A stretch of 64,000 bases of DNA from an uncultured Pseudovibrio sp. (GCA_947496145.1 CANMBS010000007.1:124001-188000); one strand, 5' to 3'; shown: positions 44,157 through 54,558, counted from the stretch's first letter. A program made the numbers and translations. Notes: generated from the sequence alone by a model not told the origin.

Positions 44157-46046
44157 TCAGGCAGTCTCTTCTTCCAGACGAACCAGCACATCACGGCTGT
44201 TCACCTGTGCGCCTTCCTGCGTTCCGAGTTCAGCAACAACACCATCCCGCGGTGCTGTCAGTTCATGCTGCATCTTCATCGCTTCAAGAACCAGCAGCAC
44301 ATCTCCTTTGGAAACCTGCGCTCCCTGCTCCGTTTTCAGCGCCACAACAGCCCCCGGCATTGGCGCAATGATGGAGCTGGAAGCCGCTGAGCTGTCATCC
44401 TTTCTCGTGCTAAAGCTCTGCTCTTCAAAGAACTGCGTCTGTCCCTCCAGAGAAATCCAAAGACCGCCCTCAGGAGCTTCAGTGACAAAGGCTGAACGAC
44501 GCACACCATCAGCTTCAAAACCAACGGCACCACTGTCTTCACCACCCAAAACAGTCAGGTCCTCACGAACCGCTGTCTCTTCACCATCCAGCTTGATTTT
44601 CACCGGCAACGGTGTGGCTGTGGTCCAGCGGCTCTGTCCTTTGCTGCGGGCAAACAGATGCACGGCAAGATCACGCATCAGCTCCCGCGTTGCATCAGCT
44701 GCAATTGATCCCAGCTCACGGTCATTCAAAAAAGCAGTCGTTGCGCGACCCGTTGCAAACACCTCATCCTGCAACACGCTCTTCAGGAACGCACCGTTGT
44801 GAACCAAACCTTGCAGAACCAGCTCATCCAGTCCACGCAGCAATTTGCGGCGCGCTTCATCCCGATCACTGCCATGAGCAATCAGCTTGGCAATCATCGG
44901 ATCGTAATAGGATGAAATCTCGCTGCCCAGCTCAATGGCGCTATCAACACGCAGCGAAAGGTCATTGCCGTTCCACGCCAGCACAGTTCCCGTCTGCGGT
45001 AGAAAACCAGCATCCGCATCTTCAGCGTAAAGGCGCAGCTCCATGGCATGACCACTGAAGGAAATCTCATCCTGCTCCAGAGGCAGAGGTTTGCCAGCAG
45101 CCACATCCAATTGCCACGCCACCAGATCCTGACCGGTAATCTCTTCCGTCACAGGATGCTCCACCTGCAAACGGGTGTTCATCTCCATGAAGTAGAAACT
45201 GCCATCTTCAGCCAGCAAAAATTCAACAGTGCCTGCCCCGCGATAGCCAATGGCCCGCGCCGCATCCACGGCAGCCTGTCCCATTGCGGCACGGAGTTCC
45301 GGTGTCACAGACGGTCCCGGCGCTTCTTCAACCACCTTTTGATGACGGCGCTGAACGGAGCAGTCCCGTTCCCCCAGATGCACCACAGACCCGTAATTAT
45401 CGGCAAACACCTGTATCTCAACGTGACGCGGGTTGATGACAGCCTTTTCAAGAATAAGCTCACCGCTACCAAAAGCATTTTCAGCCTCTGAGGCAGTAGC
45501 CGCCAGCTTGTCTTCAAGCCCACTCAGGTCTTCAACCAGACGAAGACCACGCCCACCACCACCGGCAGACGCCTTGATCATCAGTGGCACGCCAATCCGC
45601 GCCGCCTCAGCCGCCAATGTTTCAGTCGACTGATCCGCACCGGAATAGCCCGGCACACATGGCACCCCTGCCTCAATCATCCGCAGTTTAGAAAGACGCT
45701 TGGAGCCCATCAGCTCAATGGCTTCCGCAGGCGGGCCGATAAACACCAGCCCAGCCTCCGCACAAGCACGCGCAAAATCAGCGTTCTCCGCAAGGAACCC
45801 GTACCCCGGATGCACGGCGTGTGCATTGGTTTTCCGGGCAGCTTCCAAGATAGCTTCAATACTCAGATAAGAGTCTGCTGGCATCGCCCCGCCAATGCAC
45901 ACCGCAAGATCAGCATCATTAACATGAGGCGCGTTTGCATCAGCCTCGGAATAAACAGCAATACTCCGATAGCCCTTTTGCCGCGCAGTGCGGAACACCC
46001 GGCGGGCAATCTCCCCCCGATTGGCAACCAGAACACTATCAAACAT
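44157..46046 (-). CDS. atuF: Biotin-containing acyl-CoA carboxylase alpha subunit (AtuF-like)
   Basis: Biotin carboxylase with a biotin-carrier domain, 629 residues. The biotin carboxylase part has ANRGEIARRVFRTAR, the ATP-grasp GGGGRGLRLV and MEMNTRLQVEHPVTEEITG. The C-terminal biotinyl domain has EAMKMQHEL. Start at 46046 is set by GGAAGGGAA and the family N-terminus MFDSVLVANRGE. In the atu context it should carboxylate geranyl-CoA; methylcrotonyl-CoA carboxylase is the alternative. Confidence 0.9.
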   Translation of the reverse strand: MFDSVLVANRGEIARRVFRTARQKGYRSIAVYSEADANAPHVNDADLAVCIGGAMPADSYLSIEAILEAARKTNAHAVHPGYGFLAENADFARACAEAGLVFIGPPAEAIELMGSKRLSKLRMIEAGVPCVPGYSGADQSTETLAAEAARIGVPLMIKASAGGGGRGLRLVEDLSGLEDKLAATASEAENAFGSGELILEKAVINPRHVEIQVFADNYGSVVHLGERDCSVQRRHQKVVEEAPGPSVTPELRAAMGQAAVDAARAIGYRGAGTVEFLLAEDGSFYFMEMNTRLQVEHPVTEEITGQDLVAWQLDVAAGKPLPLEQDEISFSGHAMELRLYAEDADAGFLPQTGTVLAWNGNDLSLRVDSAIELGSEISSYYDPMIAKLIAHGSDRDEARRKLLRGLDELVLQGLVHNGAFLKSVLQDEVFATGRATTAFLNDRELGSIAADATRELMRDLAVHLFARSKGQSRWTTATPLPVKIKLDGEETAVREDLTVLGGEDSGAVGFEADGVRRSAFVTEAPEGGLWISLEGQTQFFEEQSFSTRKDDSSAASSSIIAPMPGAVVALKTEQGAQVSKGDVLLVLEAMKMQHELTAPRDGVVAELGTQEGAQVNSRDVLVRLEEETA

Positions 46047-46092
46047 CAAAAAATTCCCTTCCAGTGCCAATAGTCAAACCTGGGGAGGTAGC

Positions 46093-47280
46093 TTATTCAG
46101 CTGCTTCCTTCTGCTTCGTGCGGTTCTTCCTGGGACTAGGCAAAGTACCATCCAGCTTGGAGATGATGGAAAGCATCACCTCATCGGCACCACCACCAAT
46201 GGAGGTCAGGCGGCTGTCACGCATAAACTGGCTCACGGGGCTGTCCCACATGTAGCCCATGCCACCCCAGTACTGCAGGCAGGAATCCGCCAGTTCACGC
46301 GACAATCGGCCAGACTTGAGCTTCGCCATAGAGGCAAGGCGGGTCACATTCTCACCGCGCACCATAGCCTCAACGCACTTTTCATTGAGCGCCCGCAGTA
46401 ACTCCACTTCGGTACGCAGCTCTGACAGGCGGAAATGCACCACCTGAAAATCCAAAATGCTTTGGTTAAACGCGGCCCGCTCACGACAATAATCTTCAGT
46501 CAGTTGAATGATGCGGTCCATACCATCCACCATGGAAAGCGAGCACCATAGTCGCTCTTCCTGAAACTGCATCATCTGGTACATAAACCCAGCGCCTTCA
46601 TCACCAATCAGATTGCGCTGTGGCACGCGCACATCATCAAAGAATATTTGCGCTGTATCAGAGGAACGCTGGCCCAGCTTGTTGAGCCGCTCTGACTTGG
46701 TGATACCCGGGGTATCCATCGGTACGATAATCAGAGATTTATTCTGGTGCTTATGCCCATCACTGGTGTTCGCCAGCATGCACATATAGTCCGCCTGCGT
46801 GGAGTTGGTGATCCACATCTTGGACCCGTTAATGACGTAATCATCACCATCCTTGCGCGCTGTGGTCTTGATGTTCGCCACATCAGAGCCCGCATGCGCT
46901 TCAGAAACACCAACACAAGCGACCATATCACCAGCAATCGCAGGCGCGAGATAATCACGGCGCAGCTCGTCAGACCCAAAACGGGAAAGAGCCGGGGTTG
47001 CCATATCGGTCTGCACGCCAATCGCCATTGGCACACCACCACAGGCACACGCGCCCAGCGCTTCAATGGTCATGGCCTGATAAGAGTAATCAAGGCCCAT
47101 CCCGCCATACTCTTCCGGCTTATTGACTCCAAGAAAACCAAGGGTACCCATCTTCTTGAAAAGCTCATGAGCCGGGAAGATTCCTGCCTCTTCCCATTCC
47201 TGAACATGCGGGTTGATTTCGGCCTCGACGAACTTGACCACCGCACTTTTCATTTTCCGATGTTCTTCAGTATATTCCAT
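46093..47280 (-). CDS. Acyl-CoA dehydrogenase (AtuD-like)
   Basis: FAD-dependent dehydrogenase of 395 residues with CVGVSEAHAGSDVANIKT, DYVINGSKMWITNS and a C-terminal YWGGMGYMWDSPVSQFMRDSR followed by GGADEVMLSII. These C-terminal features fit the citronellyl-CoA dehydrogenase group. ATG at 47280 follows GAGGG at 7 bp. It lies between the two carboxylase subunit genes, as atuD lies between atuC and atuF in Pseudomonas. Confidence 0.92.
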   Translation of the reverse strand: MEYTEEHRKMKSAVVKFVEAEINPHVQEWEEAGIFPAHELFKKMGTLGFLGVNKPEEYGGMGLDYSYQAMTIEALGACACGGVPMAIGVQTDMATPALSRFGSDELRRDYLAPAIAGDMVACVGVSEAHAGSDVANIKTTARKDGDDYVINGSKMWITNSTQADYMCMLANTSDGHKHQNKSLIIVPMDTPGITKSERLNKLGQRSSDTAQIFFDDVRVPQRNLIGDEGAGFMYQMMQFQEERLWCSLSMVDGMDRIIQLTEDYCRERAAFNQSILDFQVVHFRLSELRTEVELLRALNEKCVEAMVRGENVTRLASMAKLKSGRLSRELADSCLQYWGGMGYMWDSPVSQFMRDSRLTSIGGGADEVMLSIISKLDGTLPSPRKNRTKQKEAAE

Positions 47281-47333
47281 CGTCAAACCCTCATGTTGAA
47301 CTGTGTTCCGGAAGCCGTAGTGCGCTGCAATCC

Positions 47334-48944
47334 CTAGCCGCGCGCAACTCCGAATGCTGTTGGATTAAGCTGACGTTTTCTGGCATCTGCACAAACAGAC
47401 AGAGCCAATGAGACAACGCGGCGCGTATCTCTTGGATCAATGATCCCATCATCCCAAAGCCGGGCTGTCGCAAACAACGCTGTCGTCTCTGGTGACATCT
47501 GGTCAATGATCTTCTGTGCCATCTGATCGGTCATGCCATCAGGGATCTGCTGTCCCATCTTCACAAACTTCTCTTCGGTAATGATTTTCATCACCGTTGC
47601 CGCCTGCTCCGGCCCCATCACACCAACTTTGGCGGAGGGCCACGAGAAGATAAAGTCCGGATCAAACCCACGGCCACACATGCCGTAGTTACCAGCTCCC
47701 CACGCGCCACCAACAACGATGGTCACCTTAGGAACTGTGGCATTGGCAACCGCCTGGATCATCTTGGAGCCATGCTTGACGATCCCGCCCGTTTCCGCAT
47801 CCCGGCCCACCAGATAGCCAGTGGTATTCATCAGGAACAGCAGCGGTGTATTACTCTGACAGCACAGCTGAATGAACTGCGCTGCCTTCACCGCACCTTG
47901 CGGATCAATCGGGCCATTGTTGCCCAGAATACCCACAGCCTGCCCGTCGATGCGGGCATGACCACAAACAGTGGAACCGCCAAACTCCTTCTTGAAGTCA
48001 AGGAAGTCGGAGCCATCCGTAACTCGCGCGATAATCTCCCGCACATCGTAGGGTTTCTTGGTATCCTCTGGCACAATGCCAAGCAGATCCTCAGCATCAT
48101 AAAACGGCTGTTTGCCGCCTTCCGCCTCTAACGGTGCATCCCACGGCAAATGGTCAACAATCTCACGCGCAGTCTCAACACCGTGCGCATCATCCTCAGC
48201 CATATATTCCGCTGTGCCAGCGGTGTTGTAATGCAGCTCCGCACCACCCAGTTCTTCGTCCGAGGCAATCTCACCCGTTGCCGCTTTCAGCAGCGGGGGA
48301 CCTGCCAGAAAGATCTTCGTCTTGCCGCGCACCACAACAGTGTAGTCTGACAGTCCCGGCATATAAGCACCACCAGCGGTCGAAGACCCGTGCACCACTG
48401 TCACCTGCGGAATGCCTGCAGCAGACAAACGCGCCTGATTGGCAAACGCCCGACCGCCTTCAACAAACAGCTCAGACTGGTACATAAGGTTAGCGCCGGC
48501 ACTTTCCGTCAGCGCAACAATCGGCAGCTTCTGCTTTCTGGCGATCTCCTGAAGGCGAAGCGTCTTCTTCAAACCCATGGGCGAAACAGAACCACCCTTG
48601 ATGGCAGAGTCCGTCGCCACCACAAGACACCGCTTCCCAGCCACATAACCAATGCCAGCAATAGAGCCACCACCAGCGGCATTCTTCTTGCCGTCATCAT
48701 CATGCATCTTCAGGCCTGCAAGCGTGGAGATTTCCATGAATGATGAACCACGGTCCAGCAGCAAGCTCACCCGATCCCGTGGCAACAACTGCCCGCGCTT
48801 CTCAAACTTAGCCCGCTTGCTCTCCGAGTTCTCCCGAACCTTAGCCTCATACCCACGAAACTCCTCAATCAGAGCTTCCATGAAGGCCTTGTTCTGCGAA
48901 AACGCAGCGCTGCCGCGATCAACTGAAGAGGTTAACTTGGGCAT
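47334..48944 (-). CDS. atuC: Acyl-CoA carboxylase carboxyltransferase beta subunit (AtuC-like)
   Basis: Carboxyltransferase of 536 residues, partner of the biotin-containing subunit. Features are GQLLPRDRVSLLLDRGSSFMEIS, the SSTAGGAYMPGLSDY acyl-CoA loop, and VVGGAWGAGNYGMCGRGFDP, where geranyl-CoA and methylcrotonyl-CoA enzymes have the same overall pattern. The start MPKLTSSVD at 48944 follows GGAGAAAG and overlaps the SDR gene by 13 bp. Confidence 0.9.
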   Translation of the reverse strand: MPKLTSSVDRGSAAFSQNKAFMEALIEEFRGYEAKVRENSESKRAKFEKRGQLLPRDRVSLLLDRGSSFMEISTLAGLKMHDDDGKKNAAGGGSIAGIGYVAGKRCLVVATDSAIKGGSVSPMGLKKTLRLQEIARKQKLPIVALTESAGANLMYQSELFVEGGRAFANQARLSAAGIPQVTVVHGSSTAGGAYMPGLSDYTVVVRGKTKIFLAGPPLLKAATGEIASDEELGGAELHYNTAGTAEYMAEDDAHGVETAREIVDHLPWDAPLEAEGGKQPFYDAEDLLGIVPEDTKKPYDVREIIARVTDGSDFLDFKKEFGGSTVCGHARIDGQAVGILGNNGPIDPQGAVKAAQFIQLCCQSNTPLLFLMNTTGYLVGRDAETGGIVKHGSKMIQAVANATVPKVTIVVGGAWGAGNYGMCGRGFDPDFIFSWPSAKVGVMGPEQAATVMKIITEEKFVKMGQQIPDGMTDQMAQKIIDQMSPETTALFATARLWDDGIIDPRDTRRVVSLALSVCADARKRQLNPTAFGVARG

Positions 48945-49840
48945 TTGTCTTTCTCCCAAGTTTGAAGGGCCTTCGGTTTCTCATAGCGATGAAAGCCCTG
49001 ATATTCCTTCATGTTCGCATTGTCGCCAACCGGCATCAGGTTGGTCCAGAGCGGCGCACCACCATCCACGCCGATGCATTGGCCAGTGATAAACGCAGCC
49101 CCAGGAGACAGCAGGAAATTCACCAGCGACGCCACCTCTGCCTCAGTCCCCAGACGGCGCGCCAGATTGTTCTCCGACATCCGCGCAAACATGTGCTTGA
49201 TGAAGCTCTCATCGTAGGTGTCAAAACCGGAGGATGCGATCCAGCCCGGCGCCACAGCATTCACGCGCACACCCGCTTCCGCCCATTCAACAGCCAGTGT
49301 CATGGTCAGGTTCTGCATGCCAGCCCGCGCCACACCAGAGTGCGCCATACCCGGCATACCGCGCCACATATCCGCAACGATATTAACGATGGCACCGCCT
49401 TTACTTTTGCGCATACCTTGGTTGTAAACCTCACGCGCCATCAAAAAACCGCCGGTTACGTTGGTCTCAACAACCGCATCAAAGCCCTTCTTTTTGATCG
49501 ATGCTGCCGGACTTGGGTACTGTCCGCCCGCGTTGTTCACCAGACCATGGATCACACCGCGCTCTGAAACGATTTTTGAAACAGTCTCCGCGACAGCCTC
49601 TTCCCTGCGGATATCCAGTGAATGGACGGAAACGTCTCCCCCATCCTCACGGATTTCATCAGCCACCGCATCCAGCTTTGCCTGCTTGCGGCCAAGGAGA
49701 ACGGTATGGGCACCCAGCGCAGCAAGTTCGTGGGCGATGCAGCGACCAATGCCACTGCCTCCCCCAGTCACAATCACAGTCTGCCCATCAAACAACCCAT
49801 CTCGCAAAACTGATGCGTAACGGGACGGTTCATTGCTCAT
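48932..49840 (-). CDS. Short-chain dehydrogenase/reductase (AtuB/AtuG-like)
   Basis: NAD(P)-dependent SDR of 302 residues. The Rossmann motif TGGGSGIGRCIA and the NNAG motif LVNNAGGQY are seen; the usual catalytic tyrosine of YxxxK is replaced in the HSGVARAGMQNL segment, which suggests a role as an enoyl-CoA-reductase-like member (as in 2,4-dienoyl-CoA reductase-type SDRs) rather than a classical alcohol dehydrogenase. In the atu pathway AtuB and AtuG are both SDRs; only one is present here. Start at 49840 has a GGGAG site. Confidence 0.88.
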   Translation of the reverse strand: MSNEPSRYASVLRDGLFDGQTVIVTGGGSGIGRCIAHELAALGAHTVLLGRKQAKLDAVADEIREDGGDVSVHSLDIRREEAVAETVSKIVSERGVIHGLVNNAGGQYPSPAASIKKKGFDAVVETNVTGGFLMAREVYNQGMRKSKGGAIVNIVADMWRGMPGMAHSGVARAGMQNLTMTLAVEWAEAGVRVNAVAPGWIASSGFDTYDESFIKHMFARMSENNLARRLGTEAEVASLVNFLLSPGAAFITGQCIGVDGGAPLWTNLMPVGDNANMKEYQGFHRYEKPKALQTWEKDKCPS

Positions 49841-49941
49841 TCCAAAAGTCTCCCTGCCACTTGCGCGGCTTAGTCCAACAGAGGCGATTGCCTCAAGCCT
49901 CAGTCCGGGATGACATCTCACCCCGGATTGTTTTCACCTTT

Positions 49942-51630
49942 TCACGCCGTCGCCTCATTCGCAGCAACGCATTCATCTTCCCAGACAACAGAACGCTTCG
50001 GCATATTGCTCACGACCGCTGCATAGCGGTCCTCAAGACGTGCACGCCTGATCTTCATGGTTGGTGTGAGATAACCATTTTCGATGGTCCACATATCGTC
50101 AGCCACCACAATGGAGCTAAGCCTCTGGTGAGATTCAAGCTCACTGTTAATGGCCTCATAAGTCTGTTCAAGACTGGCCCGTACATCCTCACGCGACAGT
50201 CCGTCTGTGGTCTCCGTTGAAAGAAAAACAACCGCAGCAGGCTGCGCCAGATCAGACCCCATCACGCAGGCCTGCTCCACATAAGTATTATCAAACAACA
50301 TGGCCTCAATCGGCACCGGAGCGATGTACTTGCCCTTCGACGATTTGAAGATTTCCTTCACCCGGCCCGTTATACGTAAGAATCCGTCTGCATCTTGTTC
50401 TGCCTTGTCTCCCGTATGCAGCCAGCCATCTTCGTCGATTGTTTCGGCAGTCAGTTCTGGGTCTTTATAATACTTCTTAGCAACCCCATCCCCGCGAATG
50501 AGAAGCTCACCTTCATCAGTAACTTTAAACTCCAGCCCCTCAAGCAAAGTCCCGATGGTGCCTATTTTGTCCTTTCGGAACGGGAAATTGCAGGAACACA
50601 AGCCAGCCGTTTCTGTCATGCCCCACCCTTCGGTGATATGAATTCCAAGCTTTGCGTACCATTCCAGCACAGCCTTGGAGATCGGCGCTGAACCACTCCC
50701 GACGATCTTCGCATGTGACAGTCCAAGCTGCTTGCGGATTTTGCGTTTCACATACCAGCTCAGGACCGGAATTTTCAAAATCCTGTCCAGCTTCTCCTGT
50801 GGCACCTTGGCAAGAATGCCCGCCTGAAACTTCATCCAGAGACGCGGTACTGAAACAAACATGGTCGCGTTTGCATTTCGCAAATCCTCAGGGAAGGTTT
50901 CCAGCGATTCAACAAAACTCACCTGAATCCCGGCATACACACTCACATGCTCAATCAGCGCACGTTCGGTAATATGCGCCAGCGGCAAATAAGAGATCAG
51001 GCGTTCTTCCTGAGCCAGCTCAAGAGAATGGGTTGGTGCCCACGCCCCATAGGCAATATTGCGCCAGGTGATCTCCACCCCCTTAGGATTTCCCGTCGAA
51101 CCAGAGGTGTAAACAATCGAAAACAGCTCATCCAGATCAGGTTTGGCAATCTGATCCTCAGGTAAAGCCTCATGTGTTTCTAAAAGCTCCGTCCAGCTGC
51201 GCTCACACTTTATGGTGTCATAAGGCAGCGCAATCTTGACCACACCTTCAGGAATACCCTGCTCACTCGGCGCAAACTCGTCCAGCTTGCCCATGAACAC
51301 AGCTTTAATATCAGCATGATCAGTGATGTAGCGAATAGTCTCTGCAGAAGCGGTGTAATAAATTGGCGTCGCAATAAATCCGGCAGCCTGAATGGCAAAG
51401 TCAGCCAGAAACCACTCCGCACAGTTCTTGGCAAGAATGCCGATCCGGTCGCCTTTTTCAAAACCCATTGCCTGAAGCGCCGTCGCCATGCGCCTTACAA
51501 CATCATAAGCTTCAGCCCATGTGAACGTTATGATCTGCCTGTTCACCGGCTGCTTCAGATAAATCAAATCTGGTTTCTCGGTGGCCCATTTTTGCAGCAT
51601 TTCAATTGGCAGTGCGTACTGTGTACTCAT
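49942..51630 (-). CDS. atuH: Long-chain-type acyl-CoA synthetase (AtuH-like)
   Basis: AMP-forming acyl-CoA ligase of 562 residues that would activate the terpene acid to its CoA thioester. Motifs are FSIVYTSGSTGNPKGVEITW, ITEGWGMTETAG, GWLHTGDKAEQDADGFLRITGR and KEIFKSSKGKYIAP. A GGGAGGG site precedes the ATG. It is 191 bp after the hydratase gene, longer than other gaps in the cluster. Confidence 0.92.
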   Translation of the reverse strand: MSTQYALPIEMLQKWATEKPDLIYLKQPVNRQIITFTWAEAYDVVRRMATALQAMGFEKGDRIGILAKNCAEWFLADFAIQAAGFIATPIYYTASAETIRYITDHADIKAVFMGKLDEFAPSEQGIPEGVVKIALPYDTIKCERSWTELLETHEALPEDQIAKPDLDELFSIVYTSGSTGNPKGVEITWRNIAYGAWAPTHSLELAQEERLISYLPLAHITERALIEHVSVYAGIQVSFVESLETFPEDLRNANATMFVSVPRLWMKFQAGILAKVPQEKLDRILKIPVLSWYVKRKIRKQLGLSHAKIVGSGSAPISKAVLEWYAKLGIHITEGWGMTETAGLCSCNFPFRKDKIGTIGTLLEGLEFKVTDEGELLIRGDGVAKKYYKDPELTAETIDEDGWLHTGDKAEQDADGFLRITGRVKEIFKSSKGKYIAPVPIEAMLFDNTYVEQACVMGSDLAQPAAVVFLSTETTDGLSREDVRASLEQTYEAINSELESHQRLSSIVVADDMWTIENGYLTPTMKIRRARLEDRYAAVVSNMPKRSVVWEDECVAANEATA

Positions 51631-51821
51631 GTTCCCTCCCTTGAAGTGCCGGTTCAGCCTCCCCGCTGAACTCCAGCACTATCTTTTTTCTTAGGCGATA
51701 GACTTCGGCATTCTGGTCAGCTCATTCACTAATGAGCCTGCTTTGCATTTTTTCTTCCTTCATCGCATTCGAACATCTGTTCCTCAGGTGACGCATACCC
51801 CTAATTTTCGGGGGCAGTGGG

Positions 51822-52628
51822 TTACAAGGCCCAGGCAGGTTTTCGTTTTTGCAAAAACGACTTCACTCCCTCCTGTCCTTCGTCGCCAGCGATGGCTTTT
51901 GCAAAAGATGCCGCAGCACTTACGCGCAAGTCATCTTGAGCAAGAAAGTGCGTTTCCTCAACCACCTTTTTTGTGGCGGCAACTGCACCGGGAGCACAAG
52001 CCATAACCTGCTGTTTTATTTCCGCTTCTGCTCCCTTCAACCCATCAGAGCCTGCAACGACAACATCCACCAGCCCCCCAGCAAACGCCTCACTGCCAGT
52101 CATTTTGCGCCCCAGCACCAGCAGATTCTTCGCTTTTTGATAGCCAAGACGCTTCACCACATACTGTGCAATCTGTGCAGGTGGCAGACCAATCCGCGTC
52201 TCGGTAAAAGCAAATTTGGCAGTCTCAGTGGCAACCACAAAGTCACAGGCGCAGGCCATGCCAAGACCACCCGCCATAGCTGCCCCATCCACCAGAGCAA
52301 TGGTGACCTGCGGCTGGCTGGCAATCAGAGCAAAAAACTCCGCCGCTTCCATGCTGACCTGATGAGCGATAGTTTCCGCCTCGTCTCCACCAGCCATGAT
52401 TTGCTGAAAGGCCTTCAAATCCCCGCCTGCACAGAACACCCCGCCTGCACCGGCAAAGGTTATGCCTCGCACACTGCGATCATCGCGCACATCGCATAAA
52501 GCAGCAGAGATCACAGCAATCACCTCACCTGTAAGCGGGTTCCGCTTCTCCGGCTGGTTGAGCGTAATCGTCAGCCACCCCTCATACCTCTCAGTAAGCA
52601 CAGCTGAGCTGGTTATACTCTCACTCAT
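51822..52628 (-). CDS. atuE: Enoyl-CoA hydratase/isomerase-family protein (AtuE-like)
   Basis: Crotonase-fold protein of 268 residues. The oxyanion-hole segments GAGGVFCAGGDLKAF and GGLGMACACDFVVAT are present, and the acidic residue of the second catalytic position lies near RIGLPPAQIA. In the atu pathway this hydrates isohexenylglutaconyl-CoA. It overlaps atuA by 4 bp (ATGA). Confidence 0.9.
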   Translation of the reverse strand: MSESITSSAVLTERYEGWLTITLNQPEKRNPLTGEVIAVISAALCDVRDDRSVRGITFAGAGGVFCAGGDLKAFQQIMAGGDEAETIAHQVSMEAAEFFALIASQPQVTIALVDGAAMAGGLGMACACDFVVATETAKFAFTETRIGLPPAQIAQYVVKRLGYQKAKNLLVLGRKMTGSEAFAGGLVDVVVAGSDGLKGAEAEIKQQVMACAPGAVAATKKVVEETHFLAQDDLRVSAAASFAKAIAGDEGQEGVKSFLQKRKPAWAL

Positions 52629-54460
52629 TGCATAACCTCCTGTGCGATAGACTGCGGAACGGACACACCCTGCCTCAGCAATATCTGACTATACGCCTTT
52701 GCCTGCGGGTCCAGCCGCAAACTGGCGATGCCACCACCACCAAGCACATCATCAATCAGGAAATTCAACGCATGACATCCCGGCAGATAAAACCGCTTCA
52801 CCCCTCCCGGATTAAATTGCTCAAACGCCTGAGCAACAACCGCCTCACTCAGCGTGGCCGCAATCCATGGCAACCACTCCGGCTTGCGGGCAATCACACC
52901 GATATTTGCTTTATCGCCTTTGTCACCACTGCGAGCATAAGCCAGCTTAATCAATGGAACTTCGACCATGCCTTCGCCTGATGAAGCCGCACTTGGGATA
53001 TCTGCCCTCTCCACCTCAACAGACGACGCAGAACCAGCTTCACGCTCAAACGCAATCGCCTGCCCCTCCAGCGAGACATGAACGGACACATCAGACTGCC
53101 CCACAAGAAATGAAAACAACCGCACAACAGGGGATGGCTTAGGCCGTCCGCCATTAAACGTGGTCATCCCCGGAGCCACAGAAAGCCCCAATCCCGTCAA
53201 CTCCCGAAGCAGAAAACCAGCCGCACGCTGATCTGCATGGCGCGCTGCAATCTTCAGCGCAACTTCTTCATAGGCATCATGGCTACCGGGCTGCGCTCCT
53301 ATCTGAGACCCTGCCCCCACGATCTCAATAGAAACCTCCTGATAGCCCGGAGCACCCAGTTTCTTCAGCACGCTCTCAGCACGCGACACTGCAAGGTCTG
53401 CCAGCATCTGCGCTTTTTCACCGGCTTCAAACCCAATGTAAGGCACCATCAAACCAATGCGAAAACCATCCGCCCAGGTTGCAGACACCTTAAGGCTTTC
53501 AGGTGCGACTCTCCCTCTGGCACCAGAAACATGCACACAGTCAGCCTCCTTTTGCTCCACCCTCACCTCAGAAAAGTCGCAGGTTACATCAGGAAGCAGA
53601 TAACTTTGCGGATCACCAATCTCATAGACAAGCTGTTCGGCAACCGTGCCCACACTAATCAGCCCGCCACTTCCCGCAGGTTTGCTCAGATCGCAACTGC
53701 CCTCCTCATAAACCGTCGCGATCGGATAGCCGATCTTCTTCACATCAGGCACATCCCGCCAGTCAGTGAAATTTCCCCCTGTGACCTGTGTTCCGCACTC
53801 AAGCAAATGCCCAACAAGACTTCCGGCAGCAAGGCGGTCATAATCATCCCATTCCCAGCCAAACCCATGCATACAAGCTGCAAGTGTCAGCGCACTATCT
53901 GCACACCGCCCGGTGATGACGATGTCCGCACCCGCGTTTAAGGCGGCTACAACAGGCTGCGCTCCCAGATAAGCATTAATGGAGGCAACCTTCTGCGCTT
54001 TGGGGAAAGCCTCACCGGAAAACATCTCCGTAACACCCGCAGCCTCAAACGCAGAAGCCTGTGCAATCAGATCATCTCCCGTCACAACCGCAACTTTCAG
54101 ATCCACCCCCTGAGCTGCCACCATCGCCCGAATTTTTGCTGCGCAGCTTTCCGGGTTTATCCCACCAGCATTACTCAGAATTTTGGTCCCGGACGCTGCA
54201 ATAGCCTTCAGATTCAGCCCAAGCACCTGCTCCACAAAATCTGTCGCATACCCCAGCTCAGCAGACTTCTGCCGCGCCCGTGCCATGATCGAAAGCGTGA
54301 TCTCCGCCAGATAGTCATAGGTAATGTAATCAAGCCCGCCACCTCGCAAAAGCTGGCCCGTGGAAGCATTGGAATCTCCCCAAAAGCCACAGGCTCCACC
54401 AATACGGATAGGACCCCGACCTCGCTTAGAGCCATGATTTTCAACGTTTTTCACTGACAT
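52625..54460 (-). CDS. atuA: Acyclic terpene utilisation protein AtuA (DUF1446)
   Basis: First gene of the operon. The 611-residue protein starts MSVKNVENHG, then carries IRIGGACGFWGDSNASTGQLLRGG and the C-terminal LIKLAYARSGDKGDKANIGVIARKPEWLP of the AtuA family. Its biochemical role is not settled, but it is found with geranyl-CoA carboxylase genes in terpene degraders. It is transcribed away from the TetR gene across a 98-bp gap with a palindrome. Confidence 0.92.
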   Translation of the reverse strand: MSVKNVENHGSKRGRGPIRIGGACGFWGDSNASTGQLLRGGGLDYITYDYLAEITLSIMARARQKSAELGYATDFVEQVLGLNLKAIAASGTKILSNAGGINPESCAAKIRAMVAAQGVDLKVAVVTGDDLIAQASAFEAAGVTEMFSGEAFPKAQKVASINAYLGAQPVVAALNAGADIVITGRCADSALTLAACMHGFGWEWDDYDRLAAGSLVGHLLECGTQVTGGNFTDWRDVPDVKKIGYPIATVYEEGSCDLSKPAGSGGLISVGTVAEQLVYEIGDPQSYLLPDVTCDFSEVRVEQKEADCVHVSGARGRVAPESLKVSATWADGFRIGLMVPYIGFEAGEKAQMLADLAVSRAESVLKKLGAPGYQEVSIEIVGAGSQIGAQPGSHDAYEEVALKIAARHADQRAAGFLLRELTGLGLSVAPGMTTFNGGRPKPSPVVRLFSFLVGQSDVSVHVSLEGQAIAFEREAGSASSVEVERADIPSAASSGEGMVEVPLIKLAYARSGDKGDKANIGVIARKPEWLPWIAATLSEAVVAQAFEQFNPGGVKRFYLPGCHALNFLIDDVLGGGGIASLRLDPQAKAYSQILLRQGVSVPQSIAQEVMQ

Positions 54461-54481
54461 ATCGACGGAAAACTCTTTTAC

Positions 54482-54499
54482 ATACCAAACGTACGGTAT
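54482..54499. promoter_or_regulatory. Palindromic operator between atuA and the TetR gene
   Basis: Imperfect 18-bp palindrome with outer arms ATACC and GGTAT and a central ACGT, 14 of 18 positions symmetric. It lies 22 bp from the atuA start and 60 bp from the TetR start, a usual place for a TetR repressor controlling both genes. Confidence 0.65.
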
Positions 54500-54558
54500 A
54501 TAGTAGTTACCAATAGGTCAAGTAGTTCAGGGCATCCCCCTTCTTAAGGCTAAGATTG

